Source of the DNA: JAMXLO01 sp963818775
GTDB lineage: Bacteria; Pseudomonadota; Alphaproteobacteria; Acetobacterales; Acetobacteraceae
Direction of reading: 5' to 3'
NCBI GenBank assembly: GCA_963818775.1
Contig: CAWFUF010000004.1
Location: 248,001 to 312,000 of the forward strand
DNA length: 64,000 nt
A program made the position numbers and the translations under genes. Under the pieces are notes generated by a model. The model worked only from the letters and a program-made list of their open reading frames with translations. It made no database searches and was not told the DNA's origin. Below, one piece after another: positions 1-7,867 of this stretch (position 1 is the first letter of the stretch; each line of letters starts with the position of its first letter).

Positions 1-273
1 CTTTGTGTCGCGAAAGCGCAGCGGATCGGCCACGACCTTCGGCAGTTCGATGCGGGTGAAGCTGCCCTCGTCGAACGTGTAGCCAAGGCGCTCGATGGCA
101 CCGACGCGCATGTGGTGCGAGCAGTGCGGACAGACCTTCAGGTTCGCGAGCAGGTCGCGGTGGAAGATCATCTGCTGGCAGGCGGGGCATTGGTGCCAGA
201 GGTTCTCCGGTGCCTCGCGCCGGGCGAACAGCGTGCGGATCTTGGGGCGGACGAATTCGGTGAGCCAGCTCAT
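1..273 (-). CDS. accD: Acetyl-CoA carboxylase carboxyltransferase subunit beta, N-terminal 91 residues (3' end beyond window)
   Basis: AccD is the beta half of the carboxyltransferase that moves the carboxyl group from biotin to acetyl-CoA, the first step of fatty acid synthesis. The reading frame starts at an ATG (271-273) and stays open to the window edge, so only the N-terminus is seen. It opens with MSWLTEFVRPKI and holds the four-cysteine zinc finger typical of the family: CPAC near residue 29 and CPHC near residue 48. In many alphaproteobacteria accD directly follows trpA (trpF-trpB-trpA-accD-folC). Here it has the right strand and order, but about 2.3 kb of unrelated genes lie between it and trpA. 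It therefore probably needs its own promoter in the 274-707 interval. Confidence 0.93.
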   Translation of the reverse strand, partial: MSWLTEFVRPKIRTLFARREAPENLWHQCPACQQMIFHRDLLANLKVCPHCSHHMRVGAIERLGYTFDEGSFTRIELPKVVADPLRFRDTK

Positions 274-707
274 GGGTCTTGGCCTATGGTGCGTCTTCGA
301 TGGGGTAAAATGCCACCACGGAGTGAATAGCTCCAGGTTGGCGACTCACTATCAATCTCGCGCCACTGTTTGCCATCATGCCTTCGCCATTTTCCAACGA
401 AATTCCGCTTGGCACATCGGCTATAGACCGATATGGCTGGGGAGGCGTTGCTCCATGACGGGGATGGTGGCAGCGATCCGCAGGTCCCGCAGCAGCTTGG
501 AGCTGCAGCGAACCGCAGGTCAATCAGCACCGCATTCTCGATATTCGCCGGGAGGGCCGATTGGGCAACGTGCCTCGACATTGATGAGTTTCTCGACATC
601 CGATTGCGCGCTAGGGACCATCCTGGAACCATCACCGGCCGCTGCTCTCTTGTGTGCGCGTCGTGCCGACCAACTATCATTCGATTGGCACGGACGATCG
701 AGATCAG
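274..707. other. 434-bp interval upstream of accD
   Basis: No intact gene is convincing here. The stretch lies between the accD start and the stop of the GT8-like gene, is clearly less GC-rich than the surrounding core genes, and holds the glycosyltransferase remnant listed separately on the plus strand. Any promoter for accD must lie here or further upstream; I see no clear sigma-70 box. Confidence 0.6.
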
Positions 708-711
708 CTAA
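433..711 (+). pseudogene. Remnant of a glycosyltransferase (PF13704/GT2-like 'DIDEF' motif)
   Basis: A short plus-strand frame contains the stretch DWATCLDIDEFLDI. This closely resembles the W-x(2-3)-LDIDEF catalytic signature of bacterial family-2-like glycosyltransferases of the PF13704 type, where the DxD-like acidic residues bind the metal and sugar nucleotide. No full domain surrounds it: the preceding residues are low-complexity, the N-terminal half of the family is not found in any frame, and the frame closes at 711. I read it as a decayed fragment of a surface-sugar gene that arrived with the neighbouring insert. The motif is short, so chance resemblance in a non-coding frame cannot be excluded. 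Confidence 0.35.
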
Positions 712-1613
712 TCATCCGCAAAGTAACGGAAGTTCATAAACGACAGATCTATCTGGTCAGCAGGGATGGGAACGGGCTCGCGTGCAAGATCCTCCACAAG
801 TTTCTGCAACATTCGTAGCTTCTCTGGCAGATCCCTTTGAGCGCAATCTAGCAGTGCGCGGATGGCACACTCATATCCGGGAAGGGAGGAGCACAGAAGG
901 CTTCCGAGTTGTCGCCCGTACTCGCTGGTCCAATCCCACTGGCCGTCCAGGATTGCGCGAATTGTATCAAGCTTGGGTCCATGAAAGTGTATAATTGGGG
1001 CCGCTTCGTTGATGCCCCAGTATGGCTTCCAGTTGAAGCTTGGATCCAATCGTTCCCAACGTCGGCGGTATAGCTCATTGTACGCAGCCTGATCATTGAA
1101 CATATGGCCGCGACCTTGTCGCATGCCGCAGAGCACAAACTCTTGGAACTCCGGGTACGTCCGCCGTAGAGACGGGACATTGATAATCATGACGCCAGTA
1201 TTGCAGTAGTTCCAGTTGTCGACCTTAAACTCCGGCGCGCAGGCGAAGTACTCAGGATGGATATGGCCGAAGTCCGGCTGTTCAACAAAGAGAACGTCGC
1301 AATCTGTGTAGACGACAAATTCGTCGCCCATCTCTAGAAGACAGATTTGCGAGCGCAACCAGTGACCTAGCAGCGCTTTAGGGTAGAGGCCCTGTGCCGC
1401 AAGAAAATTGATCTCCTTCTCAAACCTAATCTCAACGTCGATCACCATTACTCCGCGCGCTTCCATCCATTCGGTGAAGGCGTTCCGAGCTCCAGTGTAA
1501 AGGAGGCGAGGCTCAAGGTCCGTACGGGAAAGCGCTGAGCTTACAGCAATTCGCGCATGTAATCCGAGCTCGTTATGAGTGCCTGCCTCATTGATGCCTA
1601 AGTACCACTTCAT
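708..1613 (-). CDS. GT8-like glycosyltransferase
   Basis: Predicted 301-residue retaining-type glycosyltransferase. The features of family GT8 are visible in order: a Rossmann-like N-terminus, the DxD metal/nucleotide-sugar motif as YTDCDVLF (D94, D96), NTGVMIINV around residue 118, the FNDQAAYNELY segment around residue 152, and the C-terminal H-x-H-G-P-K motif (H199, H201, K204). The start at ATG 1611-1613 was preferred to an upstream start at 1673, because the protein core (MKWYLGINEAG) begins there. Donor and acceptor cannot be read from the sequence; a role in capsule, LPS or other surface glycan is inferred. Base composition is lower in GC than in accD and trpA, which flank the insert, and this hints at acquisition by transfer. 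Confidence 0.75.
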   Translation of the reverse strand: MKWYLGINEAGTHNELGLHARIAVSSALSRTDLEPRLLYTGARNAFTEWMEARGVMVIDVEIRFEKEINFLAAQGLYPKALLGHWLRSQICLLEMGDEFVVYTDCDVLFVEQPDFGHIHPEYFACAPEFKVDNWNYCNTGVMIINVPSLRRTYPEFQEFVLCGMRQGRGHMFNDQAAYNELYRRRWERLDPSFNWKPYWGINEAAPIIHFHGPKLDTIRAILDGQWDWTSEYGRQLGSLLCSSLPGYECAIRALLDCAQRDLPEKLRMLQKLVEDLAREPVPIPADQIDLSFMNFRYFADD

Positions 1614-1799
1614 GAAACCTACCAATTCATTTCGTTCAGATGACCCAGCGGGACGATTGCGGATCCGTTGCAACGTATACCCAAGTCGTAGGTTTTCGTG
1701 ACGCTGTTGGAGTGTTGCGCTTCAGGGTTGCCCCCCGTGCTCCTCTGGCGAGCTTAACCTTGAGCATCAGCCTTGCGAGTAGACGGCCCGATCAGGATC

Positions 1800-2414
1800 A
1801 TGCACATTGCAGTTATGCTCCAGATTGATGATCGCGGTGTAGGCAACCAAATCGTCCTTCCGTCGACAGCCGGGCATAGGATCCAGGGCCATGCAGTAAT
1901 TGGCGGTGACAGCAATCATCTGGAGATCGGGGATGAATCGGTCTCCAGTAATATTTACGCTTATTTGGGATCAAATTGCAAAGTACGCATTGGCGTGGGC
2001 TGCAGCCTCGGCAATTTATTTATACACGCGATGGACCGCGGAGAAGTCATCATCGGGAGCCGATCCGGTTTCAACGGTAGTGTCCGTTTATTGCTGCATG
2101 AACCAGGCCGAATAACCATCGGCGAAGGCTGTCTATTCGCTGGTGAAGTGGACGTGACGATAAGCGATATGCACTCGATCGTAGATGTAATAACCGGCCA
2201 GCGCGTTAACCCGGCTCGGGATGTCGTGTTGGAGGACCGCATCTGGGTTGGGCAGCGCGTGACGATCCTCAAGGGCTCGCATATAGGGAAGGGCTCGATT
2301 ATAGGCGCGTGCTCCTTGGTATCAGGTGAAGTCCCGCCGAACTGCGTGGCCGCCGGTATACCGGCAAAGGCCATTCGAACAGGTGTCACCTGGCGGCACG
2401 AGCTAATTTATTGA
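1800..2414 (+). CDS. Left-handed beta-helix (hexapeptide repeat) acyltransferase
   Basis: About 204 residues, with imperfect hexapeptide turns throughout ([LIV]-G-x4), for example IGGDSN, IGDESV, IGVGCS and IGSRSG, and a clean C-terminal run IWVGQRVTILKGSHIGKGSIIGACSLV. The sequence ISDMHSIVD near residue 125 supplies the expected catalytic His, and the end VPPNCVAAGIPAKAI is typical of colanic-acid/WbbJ-like O-acetyltransferases. It probably acetylates a surface sugar. The start is uncertain: ATG 1800 has an AGGA a few bases upstream, ATG 1815 is also possible, and TTG 1773 is less likely. It is transcribed divergently from the GT8-like gene, and the pair forms the insert between accD and trpA. 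GC is low for this window. Confidence 0.75.
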   Translation: MHIAVMLQIDDRGVGNQIVLPSTAGHRIQGHAVIGGDSNHLEIGDESVSSNIYAYLGSNCKVRIGVGCSLGNLFIHAMDRGEVIIGSRSGFNGSVRLLLHEPGRITIGEGCLFAGEVDVTISDMHSIVDVITGQRVNPARDVVLEDRIWVGQRVTILKGSHIGKGSIIGACSLVSGEVPPNCVAAGIPAKAIRTGVTWRHELIY

Positions 2415-2599
2415 TTAAATCCTCCTGAGCGCAAGTTCTTGATTGGGCTGTATGCGGGTGTTTGCCGGTCGCCTACGAGAGCACCGGCGCGCCAATCCGA
2501 TCGAGTGCCCGCGCTGCACCTTGATTATTGCGGCAAGCAGAGTGTCGATGCGATCGTGTTTCGCTGGCCCTTATGGCTTCCATCATTGGCAAGCATCCA

Positions 2600-3421
2600 T
2601 TACGCTTTGACGTGCTCGCGCGCCCGACGCACCCCGGTGGCGAGCTCGCCTACCTGATCGAGCACCTTGCGCACCAGGTCAGGTGAACCGAGGTTCGCCT
2701 CGATCGTGGTGCACAGCGCCGATCCAACGACCGCCGCATCGGCGGCACGCACCGCCTCGGCTGCCTGCACTGGCGAGCGGACGCCGAAGCCAATGGCGAT
2801 CGGCAGATCGGACACCTTGCGGATACGTGGAATTGCTTCGGCGAGATGCTCAGCCGTGGTGCTGCGTGTGCCGGTGATTCCGGTGATGCTGACGTAATAG
2901 ACGAAGCCAGAACTGCCATCGAGCACCAGCGGCAGGCGTCCGTCGTTCGTCGTCGGCGCGACCAGGCGGATGATGTCGATGCCGTGGGCGGCGGCGTGCG
3001 GCACCAGAACGTCGGCCTCTTCGGTGGGGAGATCGACCATGATCAGGCCGTCGACACCCGCGCCGGCCGCATCGGCACAGAAGCGTTCGGCGCCGTAGGA
3101 CAGGATAGGGTTCAAATAGCCCATCAGAATGATCGGCGTCGCGTCGTCGTCACGACGGAACTCGCGCACCAAGGCGAGCACATGCCGCACAGTCACGCCG
3201 GCTTTCAGCGCGCGCTTGCCCGCGGCCTGGACGATCGGGCCATCCGCCATTGGGTCGGTGAACGGAATGCCAATCTCTATCAGGTCCGCGCCGGCCGTCG
3301 GCATGCCACGCAGCAGCTCTAGCGAGGTCGAGGCGTCGGGATCCCAAGCCTCGATGAAGGGGATAAACGCGCCGCGACCTTCGCGCTTCAACGCGGCAAA
3401 GCGTGCGGGGATACGCGTCAT
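2600..3421 (-). CDS. trpA: Tryptophan synthase alpha subunit
   Basis: 273 residues, normal family length. TrpA cleaves indole-3-glycerol phosphate and channels indole to TrpB. Both catalytic acids fall at the classical positions: Glu49 (ADLIEIGIPF) and Asp60 (DPMADGP). The phosphate-binding glycines (GFGVRSP and VVGSALC) are present towards the C-terminus. Residue 26 is Trp in PFIEAWDPD, where nearly all TrpA proteins have Gly (xAGDPD). This is a visible oddity beside the active-site barrel strand. The gene lies 67 bp downstream of trpB on the same strand, so the two are probably co-transcribed. The usual next gene, accD, has been pushed away by the insert. Confidence 0.95.
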   Translation of the reverse strand: MTRIPARFAALKREGRGAFIPFIEAWDPDASTSLELLRGMPTAGADLIEIGIPFTDPMADGPIVQAAGKRALKAGVTVRHVLALVREFRRDDDATPIILMGYLNPILSYGAERFCADAAGAGVDGLIMVDLPTEEADVLVPHAAAHGIDIIRLVAPTTNDGRLPLVLDGSSGFVYYVSITGITGTRSTTAEHLAEAIPRIRKVSDLPIAIGFGVRSPVQAAEAVRAADAAVVGSALCTTIEANLGSPDLVRKVLDQVGELATGVRRAREHVKA

Positions 3422-3430
3422 AAGAAGAAT

Positions 3431-3471
3431 CTCCCCCTCCCCTTGCGGGAGGGGGTTGGGGGGAGGGGGAG
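3431..3471. repeat. GC-rich palindromic intergenic repeat between trpB and trpA
   Basis: An inverted repeat of C-runs and G-runs (CTCCCCCTCCCC on the left, GGGGGGAGGGGGAG on the right) with an inner CTCCC/GGGAG stem around TTGC. Elements of this shape, which translate as SPCGRGLGGG or LPPTPSRKGRG, are common dispersed intergenic repeats in GC-rich proteobacteria. It sits in the 67-bp trpB-trpA gap, where it could form a strong RNA hairpin between the two cistrons. Confidence 0.6.
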
Positions 3472-3488
3472 AAGCCTTTTCCGCCGGC

Positions 3489-4709
3489 TCACAGCCTCAC
3501 CCCGAGATGCTCCGCGACGGTAAAGATGTCCTTGTCGCCCCGCCCGCACAAATTCATCAGAATGATCTGATCCTTTCCCATCGTCGGCGCGAGTTTCGTC
3601 ACATGCGCCAGCGCATGCGCCGGTTCCAGCGCTGGAATGATCCCCTCGGTCCGTGTGCACAGCTGGAAAGCCGCCAGTGCTTCCTCATCGGTCGCCGACA
3701 CATACTCGACGCGCCTGATGTCGTGCAGCCACGAATGCTCCGGCCCGATCCCCGGATAATCCAAACCGGCGCTGATCGAATGCGCCTCGATGATCTGCCC
3801 GTCATCGTCCTGCAACAGATAGGTCCGGTTGCCGTGCAGTACGCCGGGTCGTCCCCCTGTCAGGCTGGCGGCATGCTCACCGGTCTCGATGCCGTGGCCG
3901 CCGGCCTCAACGCCGATCAGCCGCACCGACGGATCGTCCAGGAACGGATGGAAGAGCCCCATCGCATTCGATCCACCGCCGATGCACGCCACCGCGGCAT
4001 CCGGCAGCCGTCCCTCGGCTTCGCGCAACTGTGCCTTCGCCTCTTCGCCAATCACCGACTGGAAGTCGCGAACCATCATCGGATACGGATGCGGCCCCGC
4101 GACGGTGCCGATCAGGTAATAGGTGTCCTCGACGTTGGCGACCCAGTCGCGCAGCGCCTCGTTCATCGCATCCTTCAGAGTGGACGCGCCCGAGGTCACC
4201 GGCTTCACCTCCGCCCCCAGCAGCTTCATGCGGAACACGTTGGGCTTCTGTCGCTCGATATCGGTGGCGCCCATGTAGACAGTGCACGGCAGTCCGAACA
4301 GCGCGCACATTGTCGCGGTCGCCACGCCATGCTGGCCGGCGCCGGTCTCCGCGATGATCCGTGTCTTGCCCATGCGTTTGGCCAGCAGTATCTGGCCCAT
4401 GCAGTTGTTGGCCTTGTGGCTGCCGGTATGGTTCAGCTCGTCGCGCTTGAAGTACACCTTCGCCCCGCCGAGGTGACGCGTCAGCCGCTCGGCGAACCAC
4501 AATGCGCTGGGTCGGCCGACGTAGTTCTTCAGGTAGGCGTCCAGCTCTGTCCTGAACGCCGGATCGGCGCGCGCTGCCAGATAGGCCTGCTCTACTTCCA
4601 GGATCAGCGGCATCAGCGTCTCGGCGACGAACCGGCCACCGAACTCGCCGAAGCGGCCACGCCCGTCCGGACCGTTGCGCAGGCTATTGACGCCGAAAGG
4701 CTGGTTCAC
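3489..4709 (-). CDS. trpB: Tryptophan synthase beta subunit
   Basis: 406 residues, normal length. TrpB is the PLP enzyme that condenses indole with serine to make tryptophan. The PLP lysine is Lys99 in NHTGSHKANN, followed by ETGAGQHG (121-128), which binds substrate carboxylate, and the phosphate-binding GGGSNAMG. The start is a GTG (4707-4709), with an AAGGAG about 11 bases upstream. trpA follows 67 bp downstream. trpF, which normally precedes trpB in alphaproteobacteria, is not here; the next gene upstream is the divergent pckA. Confidence 0.95.
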   Translation of the reverse strand: MNQPFGVNSLRNGPDGRGRFGEFGGRFVAETLMPLILEVEQAYLAARADPAFRTELDAYLKNYVGRPSALWFAERLTRHLGGAKVYFKRDELNHTGSHKANNCMGQILLAKRMGKTRIIAETGAGQHGVATATMCALFGLPCTVYMGATDIERQKPNVFRMKLLGAEVKPVTSGASTLKDAMNEALRDWVANVEDTYYLIGTVAGPHPYPMMVRDFQSVIGEEAKAQLREAEGRLPDAAVACIGGGSNAMGLFHPFLDDPSVRLIGVEAGGHGIETGEHAASLTGGRPGVLHGNRTYLLQDDDGQIIEAHSISAGLDYPGIGPEHSWLHDIRRVEYVSATDEEALAAFQLCTRTEGIIPALEPAHALAHVTKLAPTMGKDQIILMNLCGRGDKDIFTVAEHLGVRL

Positions 4710-4782
4710 GTTGCACCGTCTCCTTTCATCGCGTCATAGCGCAGGCCCACTCAATGGTCACCTCATGGGTGATGCTGCGCCG

Positions 4783-4799
4783 CACAATTCAAAGTTGTG
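4783..4799. promoter_or_regulatory. Possible operator: CACAA-N7-TTGTG palindrome
   Basis: A 5-bp inverted repeat with a 7-bp AT-rich spacer lies in the 178-bp divergent region between trpB (minus) and pckA (plus), about 90 bp before the pckA start. Its position and symmetry fit a repressor site, but no cognate regulator is encoded nearby and the arms are short. Confidence 0.25.
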
Positions 4800-4874
4800 T
4801 GGATGGGCTAGATTGTTTCGCACTTCCACTCTTATCATCGACCCACCCGTCATTTGCCGCACGCCGCCCAGGAC

Positions 4875-4890
4875 AGGAGCAAAGCCGTTG
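4875..4890 (+). promoter_or_regulatory. Ribosome binding site fixing a TTG start for pckA
   Basis: AGGAG at 4875-4879 lies 8 bases before TTG 4888-4890. The frame is open further upstream, but upstream residues do not resemble PEPCK and would overlap trpB. The TTG start gives a 545-residue protein, the normal family length. Confidence 0.6.
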
Positions 4891-6525
4891 ACGCTTGTCG
4901 CCGACACCGCGCACCCGAGGCACAGGAACTGGAAGACCATTGCGGCTGAGGCGCTTGCCGGGACCGGCGTCCACGCGTCTCGGCCGGTGCATGCAAATCT
5001 CACCGCGCCGGCGCTCGTGGCGGAGGCGGTTCGGCGCGACGAGGGGCGCCTGTCGGTCGACGGCGCGCTGGTCGTCACGACCGGTGTTCATACCGGTCGG
5101 TCGGCGCAGGACAAGTTCGTGGTCGATGAGCCGTCGGTGACCGGCGAGGTGTGGTGGGGCCGTGTCAACAATCGCCTCGCACCAGAGAAATTCGCCGTGC
5201 TGAAGGCGCGCGTGCAGGCCTATCTGCAGGGGCAGGAACTGTTCACCCAGGACCTGTATGCGGGCGCCGATGCGGCGCATTGCGTGCGGGTGCGCATGGT
5301 CACCACCGGTGCCTGGCAGGCGCTGTTCGCGCGCAACATCTTCATCCGGCCGAAGCCCGAGGAGTTGGCGGATTTTCAGCCAGACTACGTTATCTTGCAC
5401 GCGCCAGGCTTTCAGGCAGATCCGGCGATCGACGGCGTACGCAGCGGTACCGCCGTCGCGCTGTCGTTCGAGCAGCGCGCCATCGTCATAGTTGGCACCG
5501 AGTACGCCGGTGAGGTGAAGAAATCTATCTTCACCGTGATGAACTGGATCCTGCCGGATCGCGGGGTGATGCCGATGCATTGCAGCGCCAACATCGGCGG
5601 CGAGGGCGACGTGGCGTTGTTCTTTGGGCTGTCGGGCACCGGCAAGACCACGCTCTCGTCAGACCCGCACCGCAAGCTGATCGGTGACGATGAACACGGC
5701 TGGAGCGAGACAGGCGTGTTCAACTTCGAGGGCGGCTGCTACGCGAAAGTGATCAACCTTTCGGCCGAGCATGAGCCGGAGATCTGGGCCGCCAGCCACC
5801 GCTTTGGCACGGTTCTGGAGAATGTCGTCGCCGACGGGCACGGCAGGCTGGACCTGACCGATCAGTCGCTGACCGAGAACACGCGATCGGCCTATCCGGT
5901 GGAGTACATCCCCAACATCGAGCCATCGCTGTGCGGCGGGCAGCCTCGCAACGTCGTGATGCTGACCTGCGACGCGTTCGGCGTCATGCCACCGATCGCA
6001 AAGCTGACACCGGCACAGGCGATGTATCATTTCCTGTCAGGCTACACCGCGCTGGTCGCGGGAACCGAGAAAGGGCTCGGCGCCGAGCCGGTGGCGACTT
6101 TCAGCACCTGCTTCGGCGCGCCCTTCCTGCCGCGCCGACCGGAGGTGTACGGCCGAATGCTGGCCGAACTCATCGGGCGGCATGAGGCAGATTGCTGGCT
6201 GGTCAACACGGGCTGGAGCGGTGGGCAATACGGCGTCGGACAGCGCATGAGCATTCGCCACACGCGTGCTCTGCTGCGTGCCGCGCTGGACGGCAGTCTG
6301 GCGCGGACACGTTTCCGCAAGGAGCGGTTCTTCGGCCTCGCCATTCCCGAGCAGGTGCCTGGCGTGCCGGCCGAAGTGCTGGACCCGCGGGAGTCATGGT
6401 CGGACAAGGCGGCATACGACCGGATGGCGAGCGAACTGATCGGCCGGTTCGAGAAGAATTTTGCGGTCTTCGAGGCGGGCGTCGGAGACGAAGTCCGCGC
6501 CGCCGCGATCCGCGCCGCCGCCTGA
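4888..6525 (+). CDS. pckA: Phosphoenolpyruvate carboxykinase (ATP-dependent)
   Basis: 545 residues. The enzyme decarboxylates and phosphorylates oxaloacetate to phosphoenolpyruvate with ATP, the entry step of gluconeogenesis. Visible motifs are the P-loop GLSGTGKTTLS (about 247-257), the metal-binding kinase-2 segment IGDDEHGW (265-272), the substrate-side HTGRSAQDKF near residue 68, and the C-terminal NTGWSGG. The start is a TTG with a good AGGAG. It faces away from trpB. It is followed after 10 bp by the PaiB-like gene and may share a transcript with it. In many alphaproteobacteria pckA neighbours chvG/chvI; no two-component genes are present here. Confidence 0.96.
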   Translation: MTLVADTAHPRHRNWKTIAAEALAGTGVHASRPVHANLTAPALVAEAVRRDEGRLSVDGALVVTTGVHTGRSAQDKFVVDEPSVTGEVWWGRVNNRLAPEKFAVLKARVQAYLQGQELFTQDLYAGADAAHCVRVRMVTTGAWQALFARNIFIRPKPEELADFQPDYVILHAPGFQADPAIDGVRSGTAVALSFEQRAIVIVGTEYAGEVKKSIFTVMNWILPDRGVMPMHCSANIGGEGDVALFFGLSGTGKTTLSSDPHRKLIGDDEHGWSETGVFNFEGGCYAKVINLSAEHEPEIWAASHRFGTVLENVVADGHGRLDLTDQSLTENTRSAYPVEYIPNIEPSLCGGQPRNVVMLTCDAFGVMPPIAKLTPAQAMYHFLSGYTALVAGTEKGLGAEPVATFSTCFGAPFLPRRPEVYGRMLAELIGRHEADCWLVNTGWSGGQYGVGQRMSIRHTRALLRAALDGSLARTRFRKERFFGLAIPEQVPGVPAEVLDPRESWSDKAAYDRMASELIGRFEKNFAVFEAGVGDEVRAAAIRAAA

Positions 6526-6535
6526 GCAACCACGC

Positions 6536-7147
6536 ATGTACGTTCCTCCGCTGCACAAAGAAGACCGTATCGACCTGCTGCACGATGCGATCCGCCGCAC
6601 CGGCTTGGCGACCTTGGTCACGGTGACGCAGGACGGGCTGATAGCGAGCCATGTGCCGATGCTGCTCGACGCGGACCCCGCCCCGTATGGCACGCTGGTC
6701 GGCCATCTCGCGCGACCAAACCCGCAGGCGCGCGGCGCGATCGGCGAGGCGCTGGCGATCTTCCAAGGCCCGGAAGCCTACGTCACGCCGTCCTGGTACG
6801 AGACCAAGCGTGCGACCGGCAAGGTCGTGCCGACCTGGAACTACGTGACGATCCACGCCTACGGCACGGTCGAGTTCTTCAACGACCCGGAGCGGTTGCG
6901 CGATGTGGTGACGCGGCTGACCGACCGGCAGGAGGCGCCTCGCGCCGAGCCCTGGGCGGTGACCGATGCGCCGGCCGATTTTATCGATGTCATGCTGAAG
7001 GGCATCGTCGGCTTCACGCTGCCGATATCGCGGCTCGAGGGCAAATGGAAGATGAGCCAGAACCGCCCTGCCGAGGACCGAGCCGGCGTGGTCGCTGGGC
7101 TGCAATCGGACGGCCGCGAGGATGTGGCCGGTCTGATCCCCGGGTAG
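6536..7147 (+). CDS. FMN-binding negative transcriptional regulator (PaiB family)
   Basis: 203 residues, a split-barrel flavin-binding protein of the PaiB type. The hallmark opening MYVPPLHKEDR, the SHVPMLLD strand, the GHLARPNPQ loop, the FQGPEAYVTPSWY core and the VVPTWNYVTIHAYG segment are all present. Some PaiB relatives in Bacillus act as repressors, but the biochemical role of proteobacterial members is not settled, so the name describes the family rather than a proven function. It starts 10 bp after pckA and is probably co-transcribed with it. Confidence 0.85.
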   Translation: MYVPPLHKEDRIDLLHDAIRRTGLATLVTVTQDGLIASHVPMLLDADPAPYGTLVGHLARPNPQARGAIGEALAIFQGPEAYVTPSWYETKRATGKVVPTWNYVTIHAYGTVEFFNDPERLRDVVTRLTDRQEAPRAEPWAVTDAPADFIDVMLKGIVGFTLPISRLEGKWKMSQNRPAEDRAGVVAGLQSDGREDVAGLIPG

Positions 7148-7193
7148 CCTCGGATTGCGCCCGAGCCCGTGGCGCGGCCATAACCCGGTCCCA

Positions 7194-7865
7194 ATGAACA
7201 GCATCTTCAAAGGCGATGTGAGTACCGCCGGCGGCCGCGCGCTCGCGTGGCTTGACGCGCTGGTCGTCGACCACGCGGTGTTCCGACTGGTCTGGAGCAA
7301 TTTCGCCGCCGTCGCGCCCGGACGCCTGTATCGTTGCAACCATCCGACGCCGGCGCGCCTCGCGGCACTCACGCGCCGCTACGGCCTGAAGACGCTGATC
7401 AACCTACGCGGCGAGACCGGCAATGGCTCGGATGCGCTGAGCCGTGAGGCGGCCCAGGCCCTGGGTCTGGAGTTTGTCGATGCGCCGCTGGACAGTCGTG
7501 GCGCACCGCAGCGCGAGCGGATCCTCCGGCTGTTCGACATCTTCCGGCAGATGCGCGCGCCGGCGCTGCTGCATTGCAAGTCGGGCGCGGATCGCGCGGG
7601 GCTCGCGGCCGGACTGTTCGTACTGTATCAGGGCGGCACCTCGCGGCAGGCACTGGCGCAACTCTCGCTGCGCTTCGGCCATATCAGGCAGGCGCGGACC
7701 GGCGTGCTGGATGCATTCTTCCACTACTACGCGCGCGAGGCCGAGGGGCGGAAGCCGTTCCTCGACTGGGTGCGCGAGGACTACGATCACACGGCTCTCC
7801 AGCGTGACTTTCATGCCAATGGGCTGGCGAGTTTCATCAATGACTGGGTGTTGGTGCACGAATAG
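7194..7865 (+). CDS. Tyrosine/dual-specificity phosphatase-like protein
   Basis: 223 residues. The Cys-based phosphatase loop reads HCKSGADR (Cys128 nucleophile, Arg134), and KTLINLRGE at about 66-74 is the typical N-terminal strand of this PTP branch. A possible general acid is Asp98 or Asp101 in FVDAPLD. There is no signal peptide or membrane segment, so it is cytoplasmic. The stop lies 2 bp before the Kdo hydroxylase start, which suggests tight co-expression. It may therefore act on an LPS-related phosphate rather than on protein tyrosine, but that is inference from context only. The start is ATG 7194; the ribosome-binding site is weak. Confidence 0.75.
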   Translation: MNSIFKGDVSTAGGRALAWLDALVVDHAVFRLVWSNFAAVAPGRLYRCNHPTPARLAALTRRYGLKTLINLRGETGNGSDALSREAAQALGLEFVDAPLDSRGAPQRERILRLFDIFRQMRAPALLHCKSGADRAGLAAGLFVLYQGGTSRQALAQLSLRFGHIRQARTGVLDAFFHYYAREAEGRKPFLDWVREDYDHTALQRDFHANGLASFINDWVLVHE

Positions 7866-7867
7866 CG

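Noticed and set aside
3129..4739. Long plus-strand open frame (536 codons) across trpA-trpB
   Set aside because: Antisense to two well-supported genes; no domain or start signal; typical of GC-rich DNA.
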